Shown here piece by piece: positions 44,569 through 55,188 of a stretch of DNA of 64,000 nt (positions are counted from its first letter, which is position 1; each line of letters starts with the position of its first letter). The stretch spans positions 806,001 through 870,000 of the forward strand of contig NC_035792.1 in assembly GCF_001653235.2 (NCBI RefSeq). Direction: 5' to 3'. Both the position numbers and the translations under genes were made by a program. This DNA is from Pochonia chlamydosporia 170. Lineage: Eukaryota > Ascomycota > Sordariomycetes > Hypocreales > Clavicipitaceae. The notes under the pieces are model-generated. The model saw nothing but the letters and a program-made list of their open reading frames with translations, did no database searches and was not told the origin of the DNA.

Positions 44569-46890
44569 GCCAGATCGCCCTCTCGGAGCCTGGAATATGA
44601 GACATGCAGGACACGCATGTCCTAGACATACAGCTGACGAACAATAAGAGCCATCCAATGGACAAGGCAAACGTGGGACCAGAAACGCTCAGCTACAGAA
44701 ACGAAGGCCCCCTATCCCGTTTAGTCGACAGAGAAAGATCCTAACTGCCTCTAATTGGGCTCAAACCATCTTTATCTCTCGTGCTCAACAACTGAGGCTG
44801 GCCATGTTGAGATCCATGGCTCCTTTCTCTCAGCTCTGGGGTTAACCAATGTTGCTCAAGCAAACAAGATGCAGGCCAGGGGATCTATTGTTAGTGCCGC
44901 CACGGCAAGCCCGGTCCACCCTGGAATCACCTCCGCCTTCAATGGGTGTTGTCATGTCCATTGCCTTACCCTGCAGGTTGCACCCCCTCTTCAGCACATT
45001 CTCAAATAAAAGAACATGTTGCTTGATGGCACCCTTCGTACCGTATGGAGCTTTTCCGTCTCTCCCGGCCAGTCGTCCTCCTGCTGCTTGCTCGCTGGGG
45101 AACAAACCAACAGCTCTGCACTCCATCTTACATGCTCAAAGTCGAAGACAACCACTCATATGCTTGTTGCTAATTGATCCCCACAGAGGCTTGTCAAGCC
45201 ACCAGACTGGTATTGCGAGCGGGCCATTCCTCCCGTTAGCATAGCTTTACGGGACTCGTCAAGTCCATACTCTAATTGACCTAATGCCGTTTTGCCCACG
45301 ACCACGACTCACCTTTGTCAAAAGCCTGACGACAGCTGTTACTTGGCACTTAGTTTGCCTGTGGCTTCGGCTGGCCCACCAACCTGGGCGCCTTGACGGG
45401 GACACATCGCCGCAGTGGTCAAGACGCTGAGGCCAGATGCATGGCTGGTGCCAGGGTTTGACGCCCAATGGTAGCCTGAACGACCATGTCGTCGTTTTTC
45501 ATAGGGCCAAACTGCATGCAGCTTTCTGGGCCATTTTCACCAGCTACATTGCGGCGCAGTTTGCATTTGCAGACGGTCATTCCAAGAACACCACCACTCA
45601 CTTTGCACTTTGACGGTTCCACAAGATGGACGAGGGCACGGCGTGGGCTGGTCGTTATGATCTTCTCTACTGGCCCAATCCAATTCGACTCTGGGCTGTC
45701 CGAGGATGGCCACTCACTCACTGTTGGGCGACCTGCTCCATGGCAAGTACTTTGTACATGACCATGATCCTGCCCTGGTCACTTCATGGGCCAGGGGCGA
45801 CGCAAAGCACCGGCAGAATATAGCAACGAAGGAACGACGTATCTGCATGTTGGCCTCCAAGTAGCTGTGACCCTCGTTCCCGCGTCCCACACATCGTCGA
45901 ACTTGGATTTGGCGGAGATTCACCTAAATACCACGTACTCGTCGACTTCATTGACCCGAGGGTCTTGACACACATCTCATTATTTTGCTTCTGTGAAGTT
46001 CGAATACTGCCCTGGCCCTGACTCAGGCTATCGTCTCTTTTCTACAACGCTTCCTCGGTCGGTAATCTTGCCCCCAGCGCCACCAAGGTTAGTCGTCACG
46101 GCCCGTTTTCTATCCATCCTCGTCACACGCATAAATCCGACGACACTAATCCAACCAGGAAGTTACAACCAAGCCTCAAGAAATCTCTTCAAGCAGGCGG
46201 CAAAGTTCTGTCACTTATTAGACGCGGACCGTTCCCACCACCACCTCAACCAGTCACTGTTGTCGGACTAGCCTTTTCCGCTTTACCCTGGAAATCAGCG
46301 ATTTTTAGTCTCCCCACTCATCCGTCCTTCAAGCCGGCCGCCCCCTCCACAGCGTCCACACCATTTCATATCCACCCGCTACCCCCATCCTCGTTCATGG
46401 TCTCGCTCGTGTAACTACCTCTTCTCTCTCGACTTTTGTTTTATAGTCATCTTTTCAAAGCTTATTTTACTACCTGCATCTTGTGTTTGGGGTTCATTTG
46501 TACCCAGTTTAATACTAGCGAGCGAGTTTTGCCACTCTCACACGACCATTACGAGTTTACAACTGCATCGATTCGGAATATACACGCTTAATAGCTCAAC
46601 CACTTGAGGACCATACGGCATTCCTTACTACACGAGAGCACTAGTATTTGGCAGCAATTGTATTATGGCCTAAATATAGTTGGTATTTTCTTCTGTCACC
46701 ATTTGAAAAGCCGACTGTTCTCGTTGGCCTTCGAAACGCTGCCAATTGGAGCCGATATAGGATCCATTGTCAACAGGCTGTCTCGGTTTGCCTGCACTGA
46801 GCCTGGCTTCCTCAAAACAGCAGTATGATCCCGGCAAAAGCTTAGAGGCATGTTTGAGCTATTAGAGTGTTCCATTCAGGTTGGAATAAC

Positions 46891-49800
46891 ATGGCATCCC
46901 TCAGGACGGGCTATGGCCTTCCGGCCAGGCCCTCAGATGGATATCGTCCACGGAGGAGCGACGATAGCGCACATCATGGGTCTATACCAAGGCCAATAAA
47001 TCGAATATCACAAAGGGATGCAGAGTTACCTAGAGCTGCTCGGCAGGTGTCTTCTCCGTCTAAGATATCAAGTAGAGTGCCCCAACCTCACTCTGCAAAA
47101 GGATCCGTCCTGCCTAGACCATCCCCTAGGACAGCCCCGGAAACAAGCGTCAGGTCGCCTACGACAAGGAGCAGAACATCATCAGAAACTTCTAGATCGC
47201 ATAATCAGACCGCCTCAAGTTCCTCATCGTCGGGGAGATCATTGGACATGACGTCAAGGACTACGCAGGCCTCACAGCAGAAACACAGAGTCCCGATGTC
47301 TAGAGACATGGGTTCTTTTCGCAAGGATTCGAAAAGTCCCAGCGTATCAAATTCCGCAAAGTCTTTGCAAAGAGCTTTGGATCCCGGACTTGGAATTCAG
47401 TTTGATCAAAGAGCGAGCCCAGCTCCTGACGAAGTACAGGGCGCGGAACCCATCGACATTGGAAAGTCTTTGGCACAACCACCAGTGATATACCCGGAGC
47501 TCGACCGCTATCGCGACTTTCAACGCCCAGACTATACGTTTGATCGACCTGAGATTGATGTCCCTTATCGTCTGGCAACACAGGATTTGCCTCCACCAAC
47601 ACCAATGTCACAACTCTTCTCCGGTGGGAGTAGTCAAGTTAGTGCCGTGAGTGGAAGCCCTTCAACCAAGTTTTCCGAGTCTCCAGGGCCTGGACCGTAT
47701 AGTCGGGATACTACGCCAACGTCAATGTCATCTCAATCTCCAGGTTTTGCAACTCCAAGCCGAGCAGGAGTTCCGCACCGGAGTGGTCGTCAACACAGCA
47801 TGTCAACAACCAGACCTCCTGTTACTAGAAGGCGCGCTGGAAGCTTCCCGAATGAGATAGAAACAACAATCATCGATCCTCATGGGCTAGCATCTGTTAG
47901 GGAGTCACTCACCTCCTCTTCTTCCAACTCTACCGTGAAAGATGGAGATAGGGCTACTAGAAAGGACAAGGCAAAGACAAGGCATTTACCGCCACCACCG
48001 CCCAGCCCGCCACCGAGAAAATCTTCCCAGAAGTTCCGAAAACCGAAAGAAAGCAGCGAGGATTCCAAGTTGTCAAAGTCCCAAGGTTCTGAGCAAAGAG
48101 AGAGCCCCGGGCAATCCAAGCCGCGAAGCCCAAGCCGCTCTGATCGATCGTCCCCGCTTCAGAATGGGCCGCCGGCTCGCCCGAGTCGGCACAACACCCC
48201 AGACATGAAATCACAGCTGTTTAGTCCTGTTCCCGTTATACAGAGCAACCTGATATCTACTATTCGGACACCGGAAGGGCGCGGAAACGGTCCCTTGATC
48301 AGCACTTCTCTTCCAGGGTCCACAACGTCTCTACCACACGTCCGACAGAATGCGTCGGCATCAAACCTCTCCCTTGGCCACGAAAGCTTTTCTACATCCT
48401 CACTATCCCGGTCCAGCCTTGATAAAGGACCCACTACTTTGAGTGAACCAAATTTGTCCGCCCAGCCAACACAGTCGAGTTCAAGATCGTCCTCGCGAAG
48501 TAGATTTCCATTCTTTAGCAGAAAGAAGGCTACTTCTAACACACCAAAGCAGGATGAACACATCGAAAAGAAGAAACTCACCCGGAAGGGTCCCGTGGCG
48601 GGGACTGGACATGAGGGCTATGGCCGAGTCGGTGCTGTCCGAAGGCGTAGCGGGAGTGGTTCTGCCTTACCACGCAGCGTCACAGACCCTGTCTCGTCCT
48701 ACGACAGCTTAACAAGTGCAGATTCGTTCTTGACTGATCGAATGAACCCAGTCATAATTTCTGGTGGCGAGGTCATCGAAAACAGAAATGCCAGCGCAGA
48801 GCTCTCTCGTTCGGAGACCAATCAGAGCCTGCCAGGTCGTCCCAGCATAGAGTCGAAAGTTTCTTCTGAGGGGTCTTCAACATCCCGCAACGAGTCCAAG
48901 TCAGGGCTTCGGCCGTCTGCACTACCTCGGGACCAAACCTCCAGCCCTCGTCGACCCTCTGATAGCAGTGGCTCTGATGAAGTTGGTATGGAATCAACCC
49001 TAGCGTTTAGACGCTCGGTGCAGCGACTCCGATCGTCGCCTGATAGTCCCTTGCGACTTCCGCAACCAATTAAAACCACTCGGCATGGGTCTCCATCGCC
49101 GCTTACGAGTGTTGATACCAGTCTTCTATCAGATGAATCACAGGTGGATCTGCCGCGAGAAGTATCACAAGACACAACCGGTCTACATCCCGCCCCCAAA
49201 AAGCTCAAGAAAAAACCAAAGTCGCCACGGAAATGGAATTTGTTCAGCAGGTCACAGAGTCAGCCGAATACCAAAAAGAGCCAAGATAGCGATCAAGTTC
49301 AAGCTACCGTCAAAGCGGTGGACAAACGACCTGTGGCTTTCTACACAATTATGGACAATCCTGAGCAGGATGACAGCGGGCCCTTAGACATCCAAGAAGT
49401 TCTCCGACAAGCAGACGTGTACGGTCAGATGCCAGACAGGGAACCTGATGAGTATATGTATCCGTCGATGAATTCCTCAAGGTATCTTGTGGTGGACTCT
49501 CCACCTCAGCAGTCGTGGCAGGCATCCTCGGATACCCACTCAGTCACAACGATTGCTTCGTCATCCGCAGCAGATGTCCCTTCCCAAACAGTCACGAGCG
49601 ATCTGACCAACAGCACGAGACCTATTCGTCTTCAGCAAGTCGGCCGCATTCCCCAAGTCATCAAACAGCGTACCGAGAACCCGTCCCCTCAAAGCTTCTC
49701 TCGCCCATTCCGAGCTAGCCTGCAGCTTCCAGCAAAGACCGCAACAGAAATATATGACCCGGAGTCTATTGCCACTGGCCCAACGCCGCCCAAGTCCACA

Positions 49801-51405
49801 ACGCCAGTTCCAGAACTAATTGGAGAAGGCTCGACTTTGGAAAGTGGGACTAATATGTCTTCATCCCGCAACTCGATCTCGAAGGTATCACCAGAAATCG
49901 GCCAGTCCGGTCGGGAGTTTCTGTCTTTTTCTCCGCGTAAGAACTCTACCGGCACAATTTACACCAGTTCCAGCAGTTCTGGCGGCGCAAATCCGTTTTC
50001 CACAGCCACGGCGGTTATCCCAAGGCCAGAGGACCCCCCAGCCGAGGATGAAATATGGGATGAATACGATGACCTACTCGGTGATGAAGCTACGAAGGGA
50101 CGCCAGTCTGCTACATCCTCGAAAGGTATTCCCTTTCACCTGGAAACCTACCAACAGAGGTTGGCAAGAGAGAAAGAGCTGGATTCCCCTACCGTTGCGG
50201 TTGATAGTCGAAAGGAATCGACATATTCAAGGGCACCTACACACTCCAGCTCTTATAGTGCAGACATGACAGAACGAATCCGTACCGCTTTCCAACCCAA
50301 ACCGAGTCCTACGACCTTGGGTCCACTGGTTACCCAAGTCGCGGAAACCGGAGCTTCATCTAGCACGTCAGTCGGTCAAAAAGAGACAACTGGAGATAGA
50401 CGGAATAGCTCATCTTCTTGTCATACTACATTCTCTGACTGTAGCTCATGCTCATCAAATGATGGGTCTCCGTTGGCTCAAGTCAACCTTCGTGTTGGAT
50501 CCATGACGGTCAGCAAGTGGCTCACTTTCGGACACGTTCTATTCAGCGACATCCGCCACGATCTTGCTCCAGTCAAGACCTCCTTAAGTCGCCACTCTAT
50601 TCTTGTCATTGATGGCCTGGGAAATGACGATTGGTCTTTCTATGCTGCCGAGACGTACCCAGCTACCTCTTTCTTCAATCTTTCGCCCCGGGCACCACTT
50701 CCTGCTGAACTTAAGAATTCCCCGTCGGGGTTCCCCTTGAGTCCCGCGAATCACCACCAAGTGCAATACGCCTCTCACTTGGACAAGTTTCCATTTGCAC
50801 CGCAAAGCTTTGATGCTGTTGTATATCGATTCCCAACGGCAGCATCGGAGGCTCATTATCGAAACATTTTGAGCGAGGCCCGGCGCGTACTTCGACCGGA
50901 CGGGTACATAGAGCTTTCGATTCTGGACTCTGACCTTAATAATATGGGCAATCGCGGCCGACGTACTATTCGACAGTTGAAGGAACGCATTCAGGAAAAG
51001 AAGCCGGATACGACTTTTGCATCCACAGCCGACTTGATTGTGCGCCTGTTGGGGAAAACTGGTTTTGCAAATATCAAGGCTGCTCGAGTCGGGGTGCCTG
51101 TTGCCAGCTCAATCACGAGATCCAGCAGTCACGAGTCAAAGAGAAGTGACAAAAAGAAAGATCCCCCAAGTTTGGCGGAGATGATGAGTGACAATAGCCC
51201 GTTGGCAGACCAGAACATTACGAAGATTGTCACTCGCGTTGGCCGCTGGTGGTACACTCGTTGTTACGAGAGTGCCTTCGGTTCTGGACCCAACGACAGC
51301 ATTTGGAATGATAAGGCACTTCTTTCTGAATGCGAACAAGCCGGCACTAGCCTGAAGCTCATGGTATGCTGTGCAAGGGCGCCAGAACGCATCACCAGCT
51401 TCTGA
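46891..51405 (+). CDS. Large disordered protein with a degenerate C-terminal methyltransferase-like domain
   Basis: Single long exon from the ATG of MASLRTGYG, 1,504 aa. The frame extends a few codons further upstream only through a GTG, so 46891 is the first usable ATG. The first ~1,190 residues are Ser/Pro/Arg-rich, low-complexity and probably disordered, with proline clusters (LPPPPPSPPP) and many SP/RS sites, suggesting heavy phosphorylation. From about 1,195 (MTVSKWLTFGHVLFSD) a Rossmann methyltransferase-like domain follows, with a good post-III segment (FDAVVYRFP, then SEARRVLRPDGYIELSILD). Where motif I should be, the sequence is ILVIDGLGNDDW, without GxGxG, so AdoMet binding is doubtful. 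The C-terminal part (ITKIVTRVGRWWYTRCYE) is well formed. Related proteins are known in many ascomycetes without an assigned role. A scaffold or signalling function is a guess. Confidence 0.88.
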   Translation: MASLRTGYGLPARPSDGYRPRRSDDSAHHGSIPRPINRISQRDAELPRAARQVSSPSKISSRVPQPHSAKGSVLPRPSPRTAPETSVRSPTTRSRTSSETSRSHNQTASSSSSSGRSLDMTSRTTQASQQKHRVPMSRDMGSFRKDSKSPSVSNSAKSLQRALDPGLGIQFDQRASPAPDEVQGAEPIDIGKSLAQPPVIYPELDRYRDFQRPDYTFDRPEIDVPYRLATQDLPPPTPMSQLFSGGSSQVSAVSGSPSTKFSESPGPGPYSRDTTPTSMSSQSPGFATPSRAGVPHRSGRQHSMSTTRPPVTRRRAGSFPNEIETTIIDPHGLASVRESLTSSSSNSTVKDGDRATRKDKAKTRHLPPPPPSPPPRKSSQKFRKPKESSEDSKLSKSQGSEQRESPGQSKPRSPSRSDRSSPLQNGPPARPSRHNTPDMKSQLFSPVPVIQSNLISTIRTPEGRGNGPLISTSLPGSTTSLPHVRQNASASNLSLGHESFSTSSLSRSSLDKGPTTLSEPNLSAQPTQSSSRSSSRSRFPFFSRKKATSNTPKQDEHIEKKKLTRKGPVAGTGHEGYGRVGAVRRRSGSGSALPRSVTDPVSSYDSLTSADSFLTDRMNPVIISGGEVIENRNASAELSRSETNQSLPGRPSIESKVSSEGSSTSRNESKSGLRPSALPRDQTSSPRRPSDSSGSDEVGMESTLAFRRSVQRLRSSPDSPLRLPQPIKTTRHGSPSPLTSVDTSLLSDESQVDLPREVSQDTTGLHPAPKKLKKKPKSPRKWNLFSRSQSQPNTKKSQDSDQVQATVKAVDKRPVAFYTIMDNPEQDDSGPLDIQEVLRQADVYGQMPDREPDEYMYPSMNSSRYLVVDSPPQQSWQASSDTHSVTTIASSSAADVPSQTVTSDLTNSTRPIRLQQVGRIPQVIKQRTENPSPQSFSRPFRASLQLPAKTATEIYDPESIATGPTPPKSTTPVPELIGEGSTLESGTNMSSSRNSISKVSPEIGQSGREFLSFSPRKNSTGTIYTSSSSSGGANPFSTATAVIPRPEDPPAEDEIWDEYDDLLGDEATKGRQSATSSKGIPFHLETYQQRLAREKELDSPTVAVDSRKESTYSRAPTHSSSYSADMTERIRTAFQPKPSPTTLGPLVTQVAETGASSSTSVGQKETTGDRRNSSSSCHTTFSDCSSCSSNDGSPLAQVNLRVGSMTVSKWLTFGHVLFSDIRHDLAPVKTSLSRHSILVIDGLGNDDWSFYAAETYPATSFFNLSPRAPLPAELKNSPSGFPLSPANHHQVQYASHLDKFPFAPQSFDAVVYRFPTAASEAHYRNILSEARRVLRPDGYIELSILDSDLNNMGNRGRRTIRQLKERIQEKKPDTTFASTADLIVRLLGKTGFANIKAARVGVPVASSITRSSSHESKRSDKKKDPPSLAEMMSDNSPLADQNITKIVTRVGRWWYTRCYESAFGSGPNDSIWNDKALLSECEQAGTSLKLMVCCARAPERITSF

Positions 51406-52395
51406 AAATCCCGCGGCTTCCATTTTTGATTCACTACTTGTGTTGTAGAATTTCATCAGGACGTGTGGTTTCATTTACCCCTCTATCTAATGTATGACAA
51501 ACAATTCTGTCTATTAGTTGGGTTTCATTTTCAAGATGTCTTCATGTTAGGCGCGAGCCTACCTGTGGTAGTAGCATTTCCCACGAAATAGCTGCTACCA
51601 CGGAATGCACTCCACGAGCCGTGTTTGTCTCCGAATATTATATATCCGCTAAGCGATATCACGAGCTTAGCGATACATCTGTTTTTTTTTCTTATTACAT
51701 GGCTATAGGCTCACGCCTGGGTCTCTTTTTCGTTTACCCCTTAAAAATTGTTACCATTCATTGCTTTCAGCCGGATTGAAGGATACTACTGGGTTGTTTT
51801 CATGATTTCTGATTTCATACCAATTTCTCACTGTTGCCGCGGGACGGATTGGGACATGACTGCACGAAGACACAAGTTGCATTTTAATAATTGCGATGGA
51901 AGGATGGATATAGGCAATGCTGGGCATTGTGCTCTCTCCTCACATATTAGGGGATGGCAGAGTGCAGGGAAGAAGGGCAGCTGGATATGTGGACAATGAA
52001 CCTGGGGAAACATGTTTTATTTGGTGCTGGGCATGAATTGCATGAACGGGATGATTTGATGGCTGATGATGGCATTGGGAAAGCTTAATTACGATATGTG
52101 CATGATAGATACCCATCGTCTTTCTTTGATAGCGACAATAATTGGCAAGCGAAATAATTTGGTTCTTCAACAATGGCATTCATTTCACCGCGCCCCGAAT
52201 TATACATGTGTGCCTACTATCGGACGACTAAGTAGGCGGCTGATGGAAGTAGATGCATCATGATTGTAGTACCTGTAACTATTGTGCGTGAGTGGTATTG
52301 TACAAAAAAGCAATTCTATGTTCTAGCTTTAAAGACCCGGTCATGGTGTCTAGATTGGGTATCATGGGCGTTGATGCAGGCTTTCGCCTCGGTCA
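51406..52395. other. Convergent 3' intergenic region, AT-rich
   Basis: The large plus-strand gene and the TRM61-like minus-strand gene converge across this 1-kb region. It is AT-leaning with a T-run near 51681. No coding frame is supported. Confidence 0.5.
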
Positions 52396-53698
52396 TCACT
52401 GGACTCTTTGTTCATTTTCCCTCTCGTCCTGTTCCGTCTCTACTTCCTGCTCGGCCGGTTGCTGATCAACAGGCCATTTGCGCAAGACAGCGACAAATCC
52501 TCCGCCTGCAATGCGGTCACCGACTTTGGGGCGCATAACCTGGACAGGCTTCCTATCCTCGCCCTGCGATGCCTTGGGTACCACCATCTTCACGTCCCAG
52601 TGCCTACCACCGCCAGCGTCGTGAACGCCATCAGAGGTAGTAGAAACGGGCAGTTCGAGAACTTTTTCCAATCGGAGTGGTTGGCTTGTTTCAGCAAACC
52701 ACCTTTGAAACTCGGCGATTTGGCTAATGGATGGCTTGAACAGAATGAGAATTCCATTTGGCAACAACGATTCAATCACACGCTGTGCATTCTCGTGTGC
52801 TGATGGGAGATCCAGGACCGCGCGGGATAAAAAGGGTTTTCCGCCCGATTCGGCCAGTCGACCCGATAGATGTTCTTCGACACTGCCAACGTGAAAGTCT
52901 ATTGAAGGTAGGTACTGCGCTCGTCGAAAGTTACGAATGAGCTTGTAGGCAGCATGCGTATGTTTCGGTCTCTGATCCAATGTATGGAGAATGGCTCGCC
53001 GTGATGCTCGGTAGTCATTCAACGCTGTCTCGGCTTCCTGTTCAAGATCAACCCGTGTCAAAGACGGGTTGCTCTGTGGTCGAAACTTGGCCTCGCAAAT
53101 TGCACGACGTAGGGTTGAAGGCAGCGGCGGATTGGCCGCATGGATAGCCCGAGCAATATGAAGTGTCAGGCTGCCCATTCCCGTGCCAGCTTCGAATATC
53201 TCGAATGGTGGTGTTTCGTCTTCGCCCTCTTCATCCTCTCCTGGTCGCGACGGATTTAAATCCAGCAAGGCAACAATCGTGTTTGCATCGTGGGGGTAGA
53301 TTGGCGTCGCATGTCGCTCGCTATGGACAATGTAGCTCGAAAGGGTTGGTTCCTGGAGCACGACGCGGTGACCCTTGTTGTCATGTACAGCATCGAGAAT
53401 GTTCTTCCCAATCAAGTCTGCGGCGGGAATTGAAGCGCCATATGAGAGCTTGACATGACTGTCAGCGCGAAGGGGTGCTGTCAAGTGCCATTTTGGATAT
53501 TTGCGGCCTTGCTGTCGAAGGAAAAGAACGTCGTGCTCTAGAGAACGTCGAATAGATCAGTAGGGATGCCACGTCTTGGACCATGAAGTGATGGAAGTGC
53601 CTACCCAGTATCTTGCGGTTAGAGGAAAACGTTCTGCGCCAAATGGTGTTTGCCGTCTTTGAGCAACAGCACAATGGTCGGTAATTGGCGCAATGCAT
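52396..53698 (-). CDS. TRM61/GCD14-like tRNA (adenine-N1) methyltransferase, probably mitochondrial
   Basis: Two exons: 53698-53605 and 53537-52396, with a 67-bp intron (GTAGGC..CTCTAG), giving 411 aa. The junction rebuilds NRKILEHDVLFLRQQG, which leads into HLTAPLRADSHVKLSYG, the usual beta-rich N-terminal module of the family. AdoMet motif I is FEAGTGMGSLTLHIA at about 145-160. Later segments SIDFHVGSVEEHL and RAVLDLPSAHENAQRV (motif IV-like, DLP) support the call. The first 30 residues lack acid and contain IWRRTFSSNRK, a good matrix-targeting presequence. Enzymes of this family place m1A58 (or mitochondrial equivalents) in the T-loop. Compared with nuclear TRM61, a long charged insert (EAKFRPQSN ... 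KHTHAAYK) separates motif I from the next strand. An in-frame Met further upstream (53842) is an alternative start. No TRM6 partner lies in the window. Confidence 0.85.
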
Positions 53699-55188
53699 CG
53701 TTGGGAAAGCGGAATTGAAACGTCGTCCATGCGTCGCAAGGCCGTCAAAATTTCCTGGCCCGAAGCAAAAATAAGTGACGTTGGACCGAAAGTGGGCCTG
53801 CCACACAGAAATCAAGTTTGGGATGTAGGTTAGGCACCGCACTGTTCAAAGAACAAGGTCGACCAATTCCAAAGAAACATTTCCCATGTGTTCAGTTCTC
53901 ATCGTCGCCGGAAATGAATACTGGAAAAATTGAATCAAGCAGCTTCATCTGCTCGTGACATACGGCAGGCTCCCCGAACCGTGGAGACTTGAGGATGGTT
54001 CGTCCTGGTCGCTTTGCTGTGCCAACCGGAACATCTCCATTAAGATCGGTCTCAACGTTCCAGCATCGATGCCGAAGTGGCTGGTGTAATCTGTTTATCC
54101 CAGTGATGCGCGACTCCACGTGGGACAATATTGTTATCGAGATGAGGTTCCCCAGCCCGAGACCAGACTGTCTCACAATGCACGTGTGTAGTCGAAGTGG
54201 ATATAGCATGGTTCAGAACGTATTGATTCTTCATTATATAGATAGGTTTATATGTCTGTAGAGAATTTGTAAATGTGGCTGCAGATAGAGATGAAGGAGA
54301 CGACTGCCTTCAGACCCAGATAGATGGTCAGGTGGGAGTAAAAAGCCAGGCGACTAAGACGCAGTCACGGCCGTCCGCACCTTCCTCTTCAATGCCTGTC
54401 TGGCACAAAGCGTGAAGGAAGCTCCTTCCCATTTCTTTTCTGCCCCTTTTCCCAACCTGCCTTGTCCCGTTACCTTTCGTCGACCTCGTTATGATATTTG
54501 AAGACAAAAAATAAAACGCAATCCCGATATTCACTCCTGCTCGCTTTCAGTCAATGCCGCTGTGAAGTAGTTCTCGCTCTCTTCGGCCATCAATACACCC
54601 ATCCCATCCATTTCTCTGCACAACCGGCACGACAAAGGGAAACAAAACTGAAATCGCTTCTAATGGTACATAAAGGGCATGTCTGATGCTGCCTCGATAA
54701 ACTTTCATGTTCCTAACGCCAGCCGCATGAGAAAAACAAGGTAAAAATGGACCTTGGTGGCATTATAGGGGAATATTCAACAGAAACAGGATCCAAAATA
54801 TGATAGCCTGCTGGGCCGACGTGGAAGCAGGTGGCCGACAGCAACAACGCCGAAACTTCGTCTGCCATGACAAAAGCAGAACCTCAGAAAAACAAATATT
54901 GCAAAATGAACAATGATGCCAAATGGTGCCAGTGTTTCCCTTGCCTCTCTTCCCAATCGACCTTTCTTTCGGGGTATAATATCAGCACTTTGGTGGTATA
55001 TTGCGGCGAAATTGCCCAGCATCCCTCGTTATCCTTCATCTTGCGGGTCAAATTGGTATTTCACCTCCTAAAAGCCGTCCTGTGTAAGCCCATCACTAAC
55101 AAAGCAGCTTTGTTCAACAGGTTGTTCAGCAAGTCTATGCAAGTCACTCCAGAGAAGGGCTAGACGCTCAGCGTAATGGCCGTATCGC
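53699..55188. other. Intergenic region between the TRM61-like and Clr5-domain genes
   Basis: The TRM61-like promoter (first few hundred bases) and the 3' flank of the Clr5-domain gene. No gene supported, and short frames in both directions show no family resemblance. Confidence 0.5.

Larger units (their letters stand above)
40572..46890. other. 6.3-kb region without a supportable gene
   Basis: All open frames here are short, lack recognisable motifs and have no convincing splice partners. The distal end (about 46,000-46,890) is C/T-rich and likely forms the promoter and a long 5' leader, possibly with an upstream intron ending at 46875 (CATTCAG), of the following large gene. A TACTCCGTAC decamer lies at 44241-44250, and a 17-bp direct repeat lies at 43480 and 44552. 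Non-coding RNA or a lineage-specific gene cannot be excluded. Confidence 0.5.
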
